Positions 1-9,479 of a stretch of DNA of 64,000 nt are shown here, in pieces. The translations under genes were made by a program, and so were the position numbers. The stretch is from Microcoleus vaginatus_C (lineage in GTDB: Bacteria; Cyanobacteriota; Cyanobacteriia; Cyanobacteriales; Microcoleaceae): the NCBI GenBank assembly GCA_040004035.1, contig JAMPLN010000008.1, one strand, 5' to 3'. The notes beneath the pieces are model-generated. The model was not told the origin of the DNA and did no database searches. It worked only from the letters and a program-made list of their open reading frames with translations. How positions within the stretch are numbered: position 1 is the stretch's first letter; each line of letters opens with the position of its first letter.

Positions 1-180
1 ATAGCCGCCGGCTGCGAGTACGGGGATATTTTGCCGCCAATGTCCGATCGAAGCCCCAAATCCGTGAATCAAGATCAGAGGGCGGCCGGTTCCTTGGACG
101 GTATATTGGATTTTGTGACCTTTCCAAGTCCAAATTAATTTTTCAAAGCTGGTTGCAGATACTAATTGTTGTGCAGTCAC
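1..180 (-). CDS. alpha/beta hydrolase, N-terminal part (runs off window)
   Basis: Sixty codons on the minus strand run from a GTG at 180-178 to the window edge, ending exactly on a codon boundary. The peptide reads TAQQLVSATSFEKLIWTW and later has PLILIHGFGASIGHW. The HGFGAS stretch is the oxyanion-hole turn of alpha/beta hydrolases, and the WxWxGxxIQYxVQGxGxPL opening is common in cyanobacterial members of this family. The nucleophile elbow and the catalytic Asp and His lie outside the window, so the substrate cannot be inferred. GTG was chosen because the similarity to family N-termini starts there and no ATG fits. Family confidence is high; function is unknown. Confidence 0.8.
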   Translation of the reverse strand, partial: MTAQQLVSATSFEKLIWTWKGHKIQYTVQGTGRPLILIHGFGASIGHWRQNIPVLAAGGY

Positions 181-220
181 GGCTATTATGTAAAGTTTCG
201 TTAACTACTTTCATCATAGC

Positions 221-363
221 AGAAGTCAGTAGTCAGTAGTCATGAATTATTGGTTATTGGTTATTGGTTATTGGTTATGTGTTATTAGTTATTGGTTATT
301 GGTTATTTGTTGTAATACCCAATGCCCAATGCCCCATGCCCCATGCCCCATGCCCCATGCCCA
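221..363. repeat. heptanucleotide tandem repeats (STRR type)
   Basis: Three different short repeats follow each other. AGTCAGT units lie at about 224-240, TTGGTTA units at about 248-306, and CCCATGC/CCAATGC units at about 316-363. Such short tandemly repeated repetitive sequences are typical of filamentous cyanobacterial intergenic DNA. They fill the gap between the hydrolase start and the stop codon of the adenylate cyclase. A 69-codon open frame across them is repeat-derived and not counted as a gene. Confidence 0.85.
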
Positions 364-366
364 TTT

Positions 367-2394
367 TTACTTTTTTCGTAGCAACCAATAAGTCATCATA
401 TCCCCCTTACCTTTTACCGGAATCACGCCTCGCCTCTCAAACAAATACTTATCTTTCAAAAGCTCATAAGTAACATCAGTAACTTGAATGCTGCCTGCAA
501 AACCCGTAGCTTCCATCCTCGCCGCTACATTCACCGTATCTCCCCACAAATCATACGTAAACTTGCTCACACCAATCACTCCCGCAACAACAGGCCCGGA
601 ATTGATGCCAACGCGAATTGCCAGTTTTTCCCCTGTCTCGGCGCACAACTTTGCTATTTTTGCCTGCATTCCCAGGGCCATTTGGGCGATCGCCTCGGCG
701 TGATCCTGTCTCGGCGTAGGCAATCCTCCGACTACCATGTAAGCATCGCCAATAGTCTTAATTTTCTCCACACCGTACTTTTCAGCTAACTGGTCGAAGT
801 GCGAAAAAATTACGTTCAAGCGCTTTACCAACTCCGTGGGAGACATTCTAGCAGACAACTCAGTAAAGCCAACAATATCAGCAAATAAAACACTTACTTG
901 GGCAAAACTGTCGGCGATCGTGCTTTGCTCTGCCTTCAAGCGTTCTGCGATTGGTTTTGGTAAAATATTTAACAGCAACTTCTCGCTTTGTTCTTGTTGA
1001 ACTTTTAGCGCTTCTTGCGCTAATTTGCGATCGGTAATGTCAGAAACAGTACCCTCATAGTAGAGCAGCTCACCTTTTGAATCTCGGACAGCCCGAACAT
1101 TTTCTGACACCCAAATCCGGCGTCCGTCTTTGCGACATACCATAGATTCAAATCCCGAAACGGCATTTTCAGTATCCATAGCAGCCACAAATTCGAGGCG
1201 GCGTTCTGGGTCAACGTACAGTTGCTGAGCAATATTGTTAATCTCGGACATCAGTTCTTCTGGCGAGTCGTAACCGTACAATTTTGCTAAAGCTGGATTA
1301 GCGCTGATATAACCTCCTGAAGGCGTGCTTTGAAAAATGCCTTCCATCGCATTTTCTACAATGCTGTGATATTTTTCTTGGGCAATACGCAGCAATTCTT
1401 CTGCTTGTTTGCGCTGAATTAAAGAACCTAATTGAGTGCCGACAGCATTAAAAACGTCTATAAATCGTGCGTCTTTCCCACCAGACGAAATTTTAAAGAA
1501 AACTAGCACTGCCAATACTTCATCGCCTACCAAAATCGGCACGCCAAAACCCGCTTTGAATCCGAGTTCTAGTGCTATCTGACTTCTGAGAAAATGGGGG
1601 TAGCCCTTGGAAATATCTTCTACCCATTCCGGTTGCTTGGATGCCCAAACTCGTCCCGGCAGCCCTATATTCCGGGCAAATGTCAGTTGTTGACTTTGGG
1701 TGCGGAACGATTCCATGCTGGGGTTGCTGGCATACCAGCCCCGGGCAGATTGCAGCACAGTTCCTTCTGCATCGGGAATCCAAGCTTCTCCTACATCCCA
1801 TCCGATTGTTTCGCCAACTTGGTGCAGAATTACTTCTAAAGCTGAGTGAAAGTCTACAGCTTCGCCGATCGCCCGCGTCGTTTCCAGCAAAAACCGGATT
1901 GATTCTTCAGCCCGCTGCCGTTCTGCGATTTCTTCCTGCAATCTAGAATTGCGATCGTGCAGTTCCCTAGCTTGCAGTTGCAGTTGGGATTGCAGCAAAC
2001 GAAGGGAAAGTTGGTTTTGGACGCGGGCTAAAACTTCTTCTACTTGAAACGGTTTAGTAATATAATCTACTCCTCCTACTTGAAAAGCTTTAACTTTTTC
2101 CAGCACGTCATCTAGTGCACTAATAAAAATTACCGGAATATCTTTAGTTTGTTGGCTTAACTTTAACTTCTCACAAACTTCATACCCGTTCATTTGCGGC
2201 ATATTAATATCTAGTAAAATTAGATCGGGAGGAGATATTTGTGCCCCTTGCAAAGCCAAGTGTCCGTTAATAGCCTTCCTGACATGATACCCGTGACATG
2301 TCAGCATAGTCGATAAAAGTCGCAAATTATCCGGCATATCGTCAACGATCAGAATGTCTTTAGGAGTCGCTGGTAATGGATGGTCGTTCATCAT
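367..2394 (-). CDS. REC-GAF-PAS-adenylate cyclase (class III)
   Basis: This 675-residue cytoplasmic protein has an N-terminal receiver domain (about 12-130, phospho-acceptor D62 in LLDINMP), a coiled linker, a GAF domain (about 160-330), a PAS domain (about 340-455) and a class III nucleotidyl cyclase domain (about 490-670). The cyclase has both metal aspartates, D506 in FADIVGFT and D550 in TIGDAYM. The purine-selecting residues are K546 and D615 (YDLWG). That pair is the adenylate cyclase signature; guanylate cyclases have Glu and Cys, so cAMP is the predicted product. Its start lies 35 nt inside the upstream kinase gene, so the two are probably translationally coupled and that kinase likely phosphorylates D62. 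Anabaena cyclases combine similar modules in other orders. The GAF domain resembles the first GAF of the 2163-residue kinase at 46602-53093. Confidence 0.93.
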   Translation of the reverse strand: MMNDHPLPATPKDILIVDDMPDNLRLLSTMLTCHGYHVRKAINGHLALQGAQISPPDLILLDINMPQMNGYEVCEKLKLSQQTKDIPVIFISALDDVLEKVKAFQVGGVDYITKPFQVEEVLARVQNQLSLRLLQSQLQLQARELHDRNSRLQEEIAERQRAEESIRFLLETTRAIGEAVDFHSALEVILHQVGETIGWDVGEAWIPDAEGTVLQSARGWYASNPSMESFRTQSQQLTFARNIGLPGRVWASKQPEWVEDISKGYPHFLRSQIALELGFKAGFGVPILVGDEVLAVLVFFKISSGGKDARFIDVFNAVGTQLGSLIQRKQAEELLRIAQEKYHSIVENAMEGIFQSTPSGGYISANPALAKLYGYDSPEELMSEINNIAQQLYVDPERRLEFVAAMDTENAVSGFESMVCRKDGRRIWVSENVRAVRDSKGELLYYEGTVSDITDRKLAQEALKVQQEQSEKLLLNILPKPIAERLKAEQSTIADSFAQVSVLFADIVGFTELSARMSPTELVKRLNVIFSHFDQLAEKYGVEKIKTIGDAYMVVGGLPTPRQDHAEAIAQMALGMQAKIAKLCAETGEKLAIRVGINSGPVVAGVIGVSKFTYDLWGDTVNVAARMEATGFAGSIQVTDVTYELLKDKYLFERRGVIPVKGKGDMMTYWLLRKK

Positions 2395-5300
2395 AATATA
2401 ATTGAGTTAAATCGATAATGATATCTATCCGAAAATTATCGACTAAATCTGTTAAAGCGTTAGCGAGATTTGCCTCAGTTTCGGGAATTTCCTCGATCAG
2501 TTCGAGGATGCGCTGGTCATCTACACAAAGTGCTGCTCGGTGCAACTCGACCACCCAGTCTGTGGGCATTACACTCAAATCCTCGGTGGTCAAACTTTTA
2601 AGTAGCGTCGGTGTTGAAAAAGAAGTAGATAAGTTTTCTTTTTCATAAATATAACGCAGGTTGAGGTGATGCGCTATCTTTTCAAAGAGTACCTCTTCCC
2701 GAAACGGTTTACATATCAAATCGTTACAACCGGCAGACAAAATTATTTGTCGCTGCTCGTCAAAAGCACTGGCAGTCAAGGCAATAATTATTGGTTCTTT
2801 ACCTTCTAGAGTTTTCTTAATCTGTCTTGTCGCTTCATACCCATCCATCACAGGCATCAGCATATCCATTAATATCAAGTGCGGCTTCCAAGTTGAATGC
2901 AAAACAATTGCTTCTTGACCGTTAGTTGCTTCCCGGACTTCAAATCCCAGCGGTACCAGGAGCTTAAGCAGCAGTTGGCGATTTTCCGCTACATCTTCAA
3001 CTATTAATATCCGATAAGTTTCTTGTCCGGCTTCTAAAGCAATAACTTGTTTAATCGGCGGTTTTTCTTGTTCATCACTTTCTGTTACTATGTTAACCCA
3101 GATATTAAAGCTGAAAACTGTGCCTTGGTCGAGTTTACTTTCAACAGCAATATCACCTCCCATAATTCGGACAAACTGTTGGCTGATCGGCAAGCCCAGA
3201 CCTGTTCCCTGCATCGATTTTCTACCCGTTTCGGTTTGTACAAATGGCTTGAATAATGTGGAAATTTCCGAGGGAGAAATGCCTGGACCCGTGTCGGCAA
3301 TTTCAAAATACAATTGGGATATATTTTCTTCTATGGCGTCTTTTTCACCGTGCCTACTGACGCGCAAAGTAACGGTTCCGTGTTGAGTAAATTTAATTGC
3401 ATTGCCGAGTAGGTTAATTAAAACTTGCCGCAATTTAGCTTCGTCTGTTTGAATGTACTGCGGCAAATCATCGGCATTTTCAAAGATTAGGTGCAAACCT
3501 TTTGAGTTTGCTTTTAGTTGCAGCATTTCTTTGAGACTGTTGAGAAGGTTGTAGAGATTGAAGCGGCTGGGATTGATGGTAATTTGACCGGCTTCAATTT
3601 TGGACATTGACAAAACATCATTGATGAGTTCCAGCAAATGTTCGCCGCTGCGGTTAATAATTTCTATGTATTCTTTTTGTTCTTCCGTGATAGAACTGTT
3701 GCGGGCCATGACTTGGGAAAAACCGAGAATGGCGTTGAGAGGCGTGCGGAGTTCGTGGCTCATGGAAGCTAGAAATTGGCTTTTGGCGCGGTTGGCAACT
3801 TCGGCATTTTCTTTGGATTTAATCAGTTCCATCGACTGCCTTTGAGTGCGGGCGAGCAATTCCGCTTGCTGTAATGCTACTCCTAGCTGAGTACCTACAT
3901 CAACTACAACGTTGATTTCAGCTTCGCTCCACTGCCGGGGAGCTGAATTTTGATAGGATGCTAGTAATCCCCAGAGCGTTTTTCCGCAGAAAATTGGCAC
4001 AATAATGTAGGATTTAGCTTGAAATTTTTCTAGCAAATTGATGTAACAAATATCGAATCCTTGCTTGTAAATGTTTGGGACACAAAGGTAAGTTGTACCT
4101 CGGCTGTAGGGCCCGCCTTGGGTTTCTTGCAAATAGGTATCGCGTACTTCTTGTGAGGGGCTATCTAATCCTTTGACGACGCAACGGTCGCTGTCTAAAG
4201 CGCCTTCAGTAAGGTGAGAATCGAGTTCCTGTGCTTGGATGAAAGAAACCCACTTCTGGTCACGGGATTCGGCTACAAATTCGCCGCTCCAGTCTGGATT
4301 GAAACGGTAAATGGCGACTCGATCGCACTTCAGGGTTTGGCGCAATTCTCGGGTTGTGGCGTGAAAAATTTCCCGAATATCTAAAGTTTGCCGCATTCTT
4401 TCAATGATGCGGGCGATCGCTCTTTGTCGTAAAGCACTTTCTTGCAGTTCGGTTTCTGCTTGCTTGCGTTCGGTAATATCTACAGCCATTAAAGCAATGC
4501 CGATCGCTGTACCGTTATCGTCAATTAGCTGAGTATTATACCACTCGCAGATGATAATTCTGCCGTCTTTAGTCAGATTTTCGGTAGTGCCGCTGGATTT
4601 GGCATTCAAGTCATGATTGAAAATCTCAGATAATTGCGGGTGGTAGCTTTCAGGTACGATCAAATCGGAGGCGACTCGACCAATCGCTTCTTGCTCACTG
4701 TAGCCAAAAATAGCAACGGCGGCGGGATTCCAAGTGATAATTTCTAAATTGAGGTTTAACTCGATAATTGCGATCGGGGTTTGCTGCAATAAAAACGAGA
4801 TTCTTTGCTGCGATGCTAGCAGTTTCTCTTCGGCTAATTTGCGGTCTGTGATGTCATTAGCAGTGCCGAGAAATTGTTTGGGTTTACCATCTGCTGTTCT
4901 GAGAAATACTGTATCCCAACTGTGCAGCCACCGCCATTCACCGTTTTTATGTTTCATGCGGTATTGACATTCAATGACATCACCGTCTTTGGCTTGATCT
5001 ACTTTGTGGAGGTTTTCAAAAAACTTTGGCAAATCGTCGGAGTGGAGCAGCGTTGGCATCATTGCTGTACCCATATCTTGTATTTCTTGGGCGGTGTATC
5101 CAAGTATCGTCGAAATTTGTCGGTTGGTATAAACATTCCGCTGTTCAATTACATCGTAAACGTACAATAGGTTCGGGTTGGAATCGGCGATCGCTTGAAT
5201 GAAGTGCTGGCTCTCTCTGAGTGCGGATTCTGTTTGTTTGCGAACGCTAATATCTCTGGCTACGATAATTACTGAATCAGGAGTAAGCGGAGAAACTTTA

Positions 5301-7060
5301 GCGTCTAGGCAAACTTCGCGCTCTCCGATTTTAAAGCTATATTCAACATTGAGGGTTTGCTTCGTTTTTAGAGCTTGTTTGATGGCATTTAATACTAAAT
5401 CTGCTATAGGTTGCGGCAAGACTTCATGAGCGGTTTTGTTAATCATTTCGCTGGGAGGTTTCACCAAATTTGTTGATGCTGTCGGGGCAATTTTGATGCA
5501 GCGCCCTTCTGCATTTCTCACTAAAACTGTGTCAGTCATGGCGGCAAAAATCGCCCGCAATTCTGTTTCAGATTCTTGCAAAGCTTGCTCGGCGCGGACA
5601 CGGGTGCGAATTTCTGCTTGCAGCACTTTATTTTGCCGATCGAGCTGCTGAATTCGGTTTTTTTCTCGTTCGATCAGTTTAGCTTGAGCGATAGCGAGCC
5701 CTACTTGAGCCGCCACAGCTTCTAATAAGTCAATTTCTTCGGAAGTCCATTCCCGGTAACGATCGCACTGGTGCAAACAGATAGCGCCGTTTGCCATGCC
5801 TTGGTAGGAAGTGCGAATTGCCAGCATCGATTTTAACCCAACCTTCTGGCAAATCGGTTGAACAGCTTGCAACAGAGGGTCTGAATAAACATTGTTGGAG
5901 GCGATCGCCAGATCTTGTATCATCATTTGTATGACGTGAGGATTGCCCCAAATTGGAACAGGTACGTTCCGAATAGATTCGCACTCCGGTTCGAGATACT
6001 CTGCCGCCAGAGGAATATCCACTTGGGGAGTAGTAACGTAAGTATGAATCAAACAGCGATTGACGCTGAATGCCAGACCGATTTGAGTTGCAGCTATTTG
6101 AAATATTTGTTCTGGCTGCAAGCTTGAGCGAATTTCTTGAGTTATTTTGGCAATCAGCAATTCTCGCTGAACTCGCCGTTCTAGAGCAGCTTTAGCTCCA
6201 GCCATTTCTATTTCTGCGTGCTTGCGATCGCTGATATCAAAAAGTACGCCATACCAAACAATATCGCCATGATCGCGCATTTCTGGCCGAGCATTAGATT
6301 GCAGCCATTTGAGTTTACCCGACGGTGTAACAATCCGCCATTCACAGGCAAAAGGTTCTAAAGTTTGGGCGCTACTAACAATTTGTTTTACCAGATATTC
6401 GTGGTCATCTGGGTGATTTTGATCGAAGCACAAGTCTGGATTATTTAATATTTCCTCACTCTCTAATTCGTAAATATCCCTACAAGCATAACTAATATAT
6501 TCAAATTTGAAACTTCCATCACCCTTCTTGGTAAATTGATAAAGAACTCCCGGTATATTTACCGCCAATTTCTGCAACCGCGCTTTACTTTCCCGCAGTG
6601 ATTTTTCTGTTTGCTTGCGAAATTCTACCTCTTGTTGCAGTTGGAAATTCTGCTGTTTTAATTGTTTTGATAGCTGTTGTATAGTCAATTGACTTTCGAT
6701 CCGCACTAAAACTTCTTCCACTTGAAAAGGCTTAGTAATGTAGTCAACACCGCCGGCTTCAAAAGCTTTGACTTTGTGAAAAATTTCATCAAAAACACTC
6801 AAGAAAATAACCGGAATTTCCTTCATTTTCTCGTTGGATTTCAGCCTGGCACAGACTTCATATCCGTTCATTTTAGGCATGGCAATATCTAGCAAAATTA
6901 AGTCGGGGAGAACGGTTAAATTAGCATTAACAGCCATTTCTCCCGAAATTGCCCGCTGAACTTTATACCCTTCTTTCGTCAATATGTTTGAGATAAAACG
7001 CAGGTTGTGGGGCTGATCATCAATAATTAAAATGTGAATATTTCCTTTATCAAATATCAT
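2360..7060 (-). CDS. hybrid histidine kinase, REC-PAS-GAF-PAS3-GAF-HK-REC
   Basis: The 1566-residue protein has a receiver (D58), PAS (about 165-280), GAF (about 300-465), three PAS domains (about 495-865), a second GAF (about 870-1065), HisKA with H1102 in SHELRTP, HATPase_c with DTGPGIS and GTGLGLPIS motifs, a second receiver (D1399 in MDMLMP) and a helical tail (about 1480-1566). There is no transmembrane segment, so it is cytoplasmic. The second GAF keeps the cyanobacteriochrome-position cysteine, C1005 in DICYINLL, but has DTYL where DXCF would lie, so bilin binding is possible and unproven. The gene overlaps the downstream adenylate cyclase by 35 nt, which suggests one transcript and cognate partners. 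The tail resembles those of the kinases at 29018, 32467 and 46602. Confidence 0.93.
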   Translation of the reverse strand: MIFDKGNIHILIIDDQPHNLRFISNILTKEGYKVQRAISGEMAVNANLTVLPDLILLDIAMPKMNGYEVCARLKSNEKMKEIPVIFLSVFDEIFHKVKAFEAGGVDYITKPFQVEEVLVRIESQLTIQQLSKQLKQQNFQLQQEVEFRKQTEKSLRESKARLQKLAVNIPGVLYQFTKKGDGSFKFEYISYACRDIYELESEEILNNPDLCFDQNHPDDHEYLVKQIVSSAQTLEPFACEWRIVTPSGKLKWLQSNARPEMRDHGDIVWYGVLFDISDRKHAEIEMAGAKAALERRVQRELLIAKITQEIRSSLQPEQIFQIAATQIGLAFSVNRCLIHTYVTTPQVDIPLAAEYLEPECESIRNVPVPIWGNPHVIQMMIQDLAIASNNVYSDPLLQAVQPICQKVGLKSMLAIRTSYQGMANGAICLHQCDRYREWTSEEIDLLEAVAAQVGLAIAQAKLIEREKNRIQQLDRQNKVLQAEIRTRVRAEQALQESETELRAIFAAMTDTVLVRNAEGRCIKIAPTASTNLVKPPSEMINKTAHEVLPQPIADLVLNAIKQALKTKQTLNVEYSFKIGEREVCLDAKVSPLTPDSVIIVARDISVRKQTESALRESQHFIQAIADSNPNLLYVYDVIEQRNVYTNRQISTILGYTAQEIQDMGTAMMPTLLHSDDLPKFFENLHKVDQAKDGDVIECQYRMKHKNGEWRWLHSWDTVFLRTADGKPKQFLGTANDITDRKLAEEKLLASQQRISFLLQQTPIAIIELNLNLEIITWNPAAVAIFGYSEQEAIGRVASDLIVPESYHPQLSEIFNHDLNAKSSGTTENLTKDGRIIICEWYNTQLIDDNGTAIGIALMAVDITERKQAETELQESALRQRAIARIIERMRQTLDIREIFHATTRELRQTLKCDRVAIYRFNPDWSGEFVAESRDQKWVSFIQAQELDSHLTEGALDSDRCVVKGLDSPSQEVRDTYLQETQGGPYSRGTTYLCVPNIYKQGFDICYINLLEKFQAKSYIIVPIFCGKTLWGLLASYQNSAPRQWSEAEINVVVDVGTQLGVALQQAELLARTQRQSMELIKSKENAEVANRAKSQFLASMSHELRTPLNAILGFSQVMARNSSITEEQKEYIEIINRSGEHLLELINDVLSMSKIEAGQITINPSRFNLYNLLNSLKEMLQLKANSKGLHLIFENADDLPQYIQTDEAKLRQVLINLLGNAIKFTQHGTVTLRVSRHGEKDAIEENISQLYFEIADTGPGISPSEISTLFKPFVQTETGRKSMQGTGLGLPISQQFVRIMGGDIAVESKLDQGTVFSFNIWVNIVTESDEQEKPPIKQVIALEAGQETYRILIVEDVAENRQLLLKLLVPLGFEVREATNGQEAIVLHSTWKPHLILMDMLMPVMDGYEATRQIKKTLEGKEPIIIALTASAFDEQRQIILSAGCNDLICKPFREEVLFEKIAHHLNLRYIYEKENLSTSFSTPTLLKSLTTEDLSVMPTDWVVELHRAALCVDDQRILELIEEIPETEANLANALTDLVDNFRIDIIIDLTQLYYDERPSITSDS

Positions 7061-7832
7061 TATTTTGTCTGATTATTGTGAAGTTTTTAGTGCTAGCAGC
7101 AGATTGATGATTTAATAAATTTAACGATTCCTTCTGATCCTAATTATTTATTAAACCTTTTCAAACTCAGCAAATAGAGGATTAATTTTAGATATTAGCC
7201 CATTAACTAACGCACCTTCTATTTTTTAAACTTATTGGTTGTTTGTCTTAAGGTTTACCCTCAAATTAACCGTATTCAACCATAGATTATTGCCGAAACA
7301 AATTTCCTTATTTGATGTCCAAATTAAGTTGACAGAAAAACAATCCTCGCTTAGGCACTCCAGACCAAAGCAACCGGGTTTTTTAACTTTGTTCAAGGAC
7401 TGCGACAAAGTATTTTCGCACAACCCGTTTGATGCGCCCAAAACAGTTTTTTGCTTGACTTTAGCATTAAAAATTCCAGGAGAATAACGCAAGTTTCTGG
7501 ATATTCTGTTGCCACATTCCAAGGGTTTTAGCAGAGATACACACCTGGACATACCGCGAGGCGAAGAAACCGTTTTTTTACTCTTGTCGCTGCAACAAAG
7601 TCTGGCTGTGAAAAACCTCGGTTTTGACGCACCCGCCCATCAGTCTTAAGATATTTATAGGTAACTAAGAGTATATAGCAATCCTCAATCATTTGTTAAT
7701 TTCTTACTCCCGATCGAGCGGGTTCGGGGAGGGTTGGGGTAGGGTAAAAAATTTACGACTCCTGAAAGAATTGGTATAGATCAATCCACCCGCACCCAAA
7801 GCCTACCATATAAACTATTTCCTCGGTCTTTT
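7061..7832. other. 772-bp intergenic region upstream of the kinase/cyclase operon
   Basis: No convincing gene was found. The longest minus-strand frame (7232-7552, 106 codons) has no recognisable domain. The region probably carries the promoter of the kinase/cyclase pair. It contains T-rich motifs of the form AAACCG followed by a T-run at about 7567 and CCGGG plus a T-run at about 7376, a pattern that recurs elsewhere in the window. Confidence 0.5.
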
Positions 7833-8342
7833 CTATGCTAGCAATTCCTTAAGTTTAGCAATATTTTCATTGCTGAAGTAAATCTTAATTTCTAGTTCTT
7901 GGTCAGCCTCCCATAACAGCAGCATATTATCTTCACCCAAGGCGATTTCTGGATTGTTCAATTCAAGTGTTTGATATTTAACTTCGGGAATTCCTACGCG
8001 AATTACCAGTTCCGCTTCCAACTGAGGATAGATGTACAATTGCTGTTGCAAGTTGTCAAGTTCTAGTTTGTCAACAGTGTTGTTACGTTGGACAGGAGAA
8101 CCGCGTTTGTACCAATAGAGAGTATCTTCACGGATTTCGGGATTGACTATCACAAATGTTTCGTCAAAACGCTGGGGGTGCCAGTGAATTTCGCTCAGAC
8201 CGCCGATTTGCGGAATCAGTCGCTCTACCCAGCTAATTTCTTTGCCGTTGAGGTTGCCCCACCACTCACTGATATTATGGAGATTGTCAGCATTTTCGGG
8301 GTGGCTGCTGCCGGACTGCCAGACTGTTTTTAGTTGTTGCAT
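7833..8342 (-). CDS. conserved hypothetical cyanobacterial protein
   Basis: This 169-residue soluble protein is acidic and rich in Glu, Leu and Trp. I do not recognise a named domain. It has an N-terminal EWWGNLNGKEISWVERL segment and an IHWHPQRFDETFVIVNP segment, then predicted beta-strands and a terminal helix (ENIAKLKELLA). The ATG at 8342 is preceded by GGAG at a normal distance. It is transcribed away from the deacetylase-family gene, with 77 bp between the starts, so the two probably share a divergent promoter region. Coding is supported by length, the ribosome binding site and the clean divergent arrangement. Confidence 0.7.
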   Translation of the reverse strand: MQQLKTVWQSGSSHPENADNLHNISEWWGNLNGKEISWVERLIPQIGGLSEIHWHPQRFDETFVIVNPEIREDTLYWYKRGSPVQRNNTVDKLELDNLQQQLYIYPQLEAELVIRVGIPEVKYQTLELNNPEIALGEDNMLLLWEADQELEIKIYFSNENIAKLKELLA

Positions 8343-8419
8343 ATACAGGTTCTCCAGCGACTTTAAATTTGAGATTGCAGGCTTTCAATTGGAGATTCAT
8401 TCGTTATACAATAATTTTA

Positions 8420-9337
8420 ATGGACTTACCAATTATTTACCACGAAGATTACGTTGCACCTCTGCCACCGGATCACCGCTTCCCGATGGCAAAATTTCGG
8501 ATGCTTTACCAGATGCTGCTCGCGGACGGGGTAGCAGATGAATCGCAATTTCACGCTCCCGAACTTCCCCCTCAAGAATGGATTGAATTAGTCCACGACC
8601 ACTCTTATGTTCAAGCTTACTGCAACGGGACGCTCGATAACAAAGCTACTCGGCGAATTGGTCTGCCTTGGAGTCGCGCCCTTGCTAATCGCACTTGCAC
8701 TGCGGTTGCAGGAACTGTACTAACTGCCAAGCTCGCTTTAGACTATGGTTTGGCTTGCAATACTGCGGGCGGAACTCATCACGCCTTCCCTGCTTTTGGG
8801 TCGGGTTTTTGTATTTTTAATGATTTGGCGATCGCCTCTCGCGTCTTACAAAAAAATGGTTTAGTTCGCAAAGTTTTAATTGTCGATTTAGATGTCCACC
8901 AAGGAGACGGAACCGCCGTAATATTCCAAGATGACAGCAGCGTGTTTACTTTCTCAATGCACTGCGAAGTAAATTTTCCCGGCACTAAACAAAAGGGCGA
9001 TTTAGATGTACCTTTGCCTGTGGGTATGGAGGACGACGAATATTTACAAACATTGGATAAATTCTTACCTGATTTGCTTTCAAATGTCAAGCCAGATTTA
9101 GTTTTGTACGATGCTGGAGTAGACCCTCATCACGGTGACAAACTGGGAAAGTTAGCTTTAACTGATACGGGCTTATTTCGCCGGGAAATGCAAGTTTTGA
9201 TGGCGTGTTTGGCTGGCGGCTATCCCGTTGCCTGCGTGATTGGCGGGGGCTATTCCGATGACGCTAAGGGGTTAGTTTACCGGCATTCGCTGCTGCACCG
9301 AGCCGCCAGTCAAGCCTACAGGCAGTATCGACTTTGA
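8420..9337 (+). CDS. histone deacetylase family (AcuC-like) Zn amidohydrolase
   Basis: The 305-residue protein has the full set of arginase/deacetylase-fold motifs. These are GGTHHAF with the paired histidines, VDLDVHQGDGT with the zinc Asp and His, the third zinc Asp in YDAGVDPHHGD, and GGGYSDD with the transition-state Tyr. Members hydrolyse amide bonds of acetylated lysine, polyamines or small molecules; the substrate here cannot be read from sequence. The frame opens at 8369, but the ATG at 8420 gives the normal family start (MDLPIIYHEDYV, then the PLPPDHRFPM motif). The extra 17 residues of the longer frame do not fit the family. No strong Shine-Dalgarno is visible. Confidence 0.92.
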   Translation: MDLPIIYHEDYVAPLPPDHRFPMAKFRMLYQMLLADGVADESQFHAPELPPQEWIELVHDHSYVQAYCNGTLDNKATRRIGLPWSRALANRTCTAVAGTVLTAKLALDYGLACNTAGGTHHAFPAFGSGFCIFNDLAIASRVLQKNGLVRKVLIVDLDVHQGDGTAVIFQDDSSVFTFSMHCEVNFPGTKQKGDLDVPLPVGMEDDEYLQTLDKFLPDLLSNVKPDLVLYDAGVDPHHGDKLGKLALTDTGLFRREMQVLMACLAGGYPVACVIGGGYSDDAKGLVYRHSLLHRAASQAYRQYRL

Positions 9338-9479
9338 TCCAGAGCGGCGATACTTCCGAAATATGGCCGAAAAAACTGTCTCCCTCACCCAAACAACTAA
9401 AAATACTATTAGCGATCGCTCCTGCTTGCCAGATGGGTACAACTTGAGCTAAAAAGTTGTTAAACAAACAACGGTACTT

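Noticed and set aside
264..473. 69-codon frame near the left edge
   Set aside because: Built from heptanucleotide repeats and overlaps the end of the adenylate cyclase gene.
7232..7552. 106-codon minus-strand frame in the gap before the kinase/cyclase operon
   Set aside because: No domain, no ribosome binding site, unusual cysteine-rich composition, and an overlapping plus-strand frame of similar quality. Probably chance.
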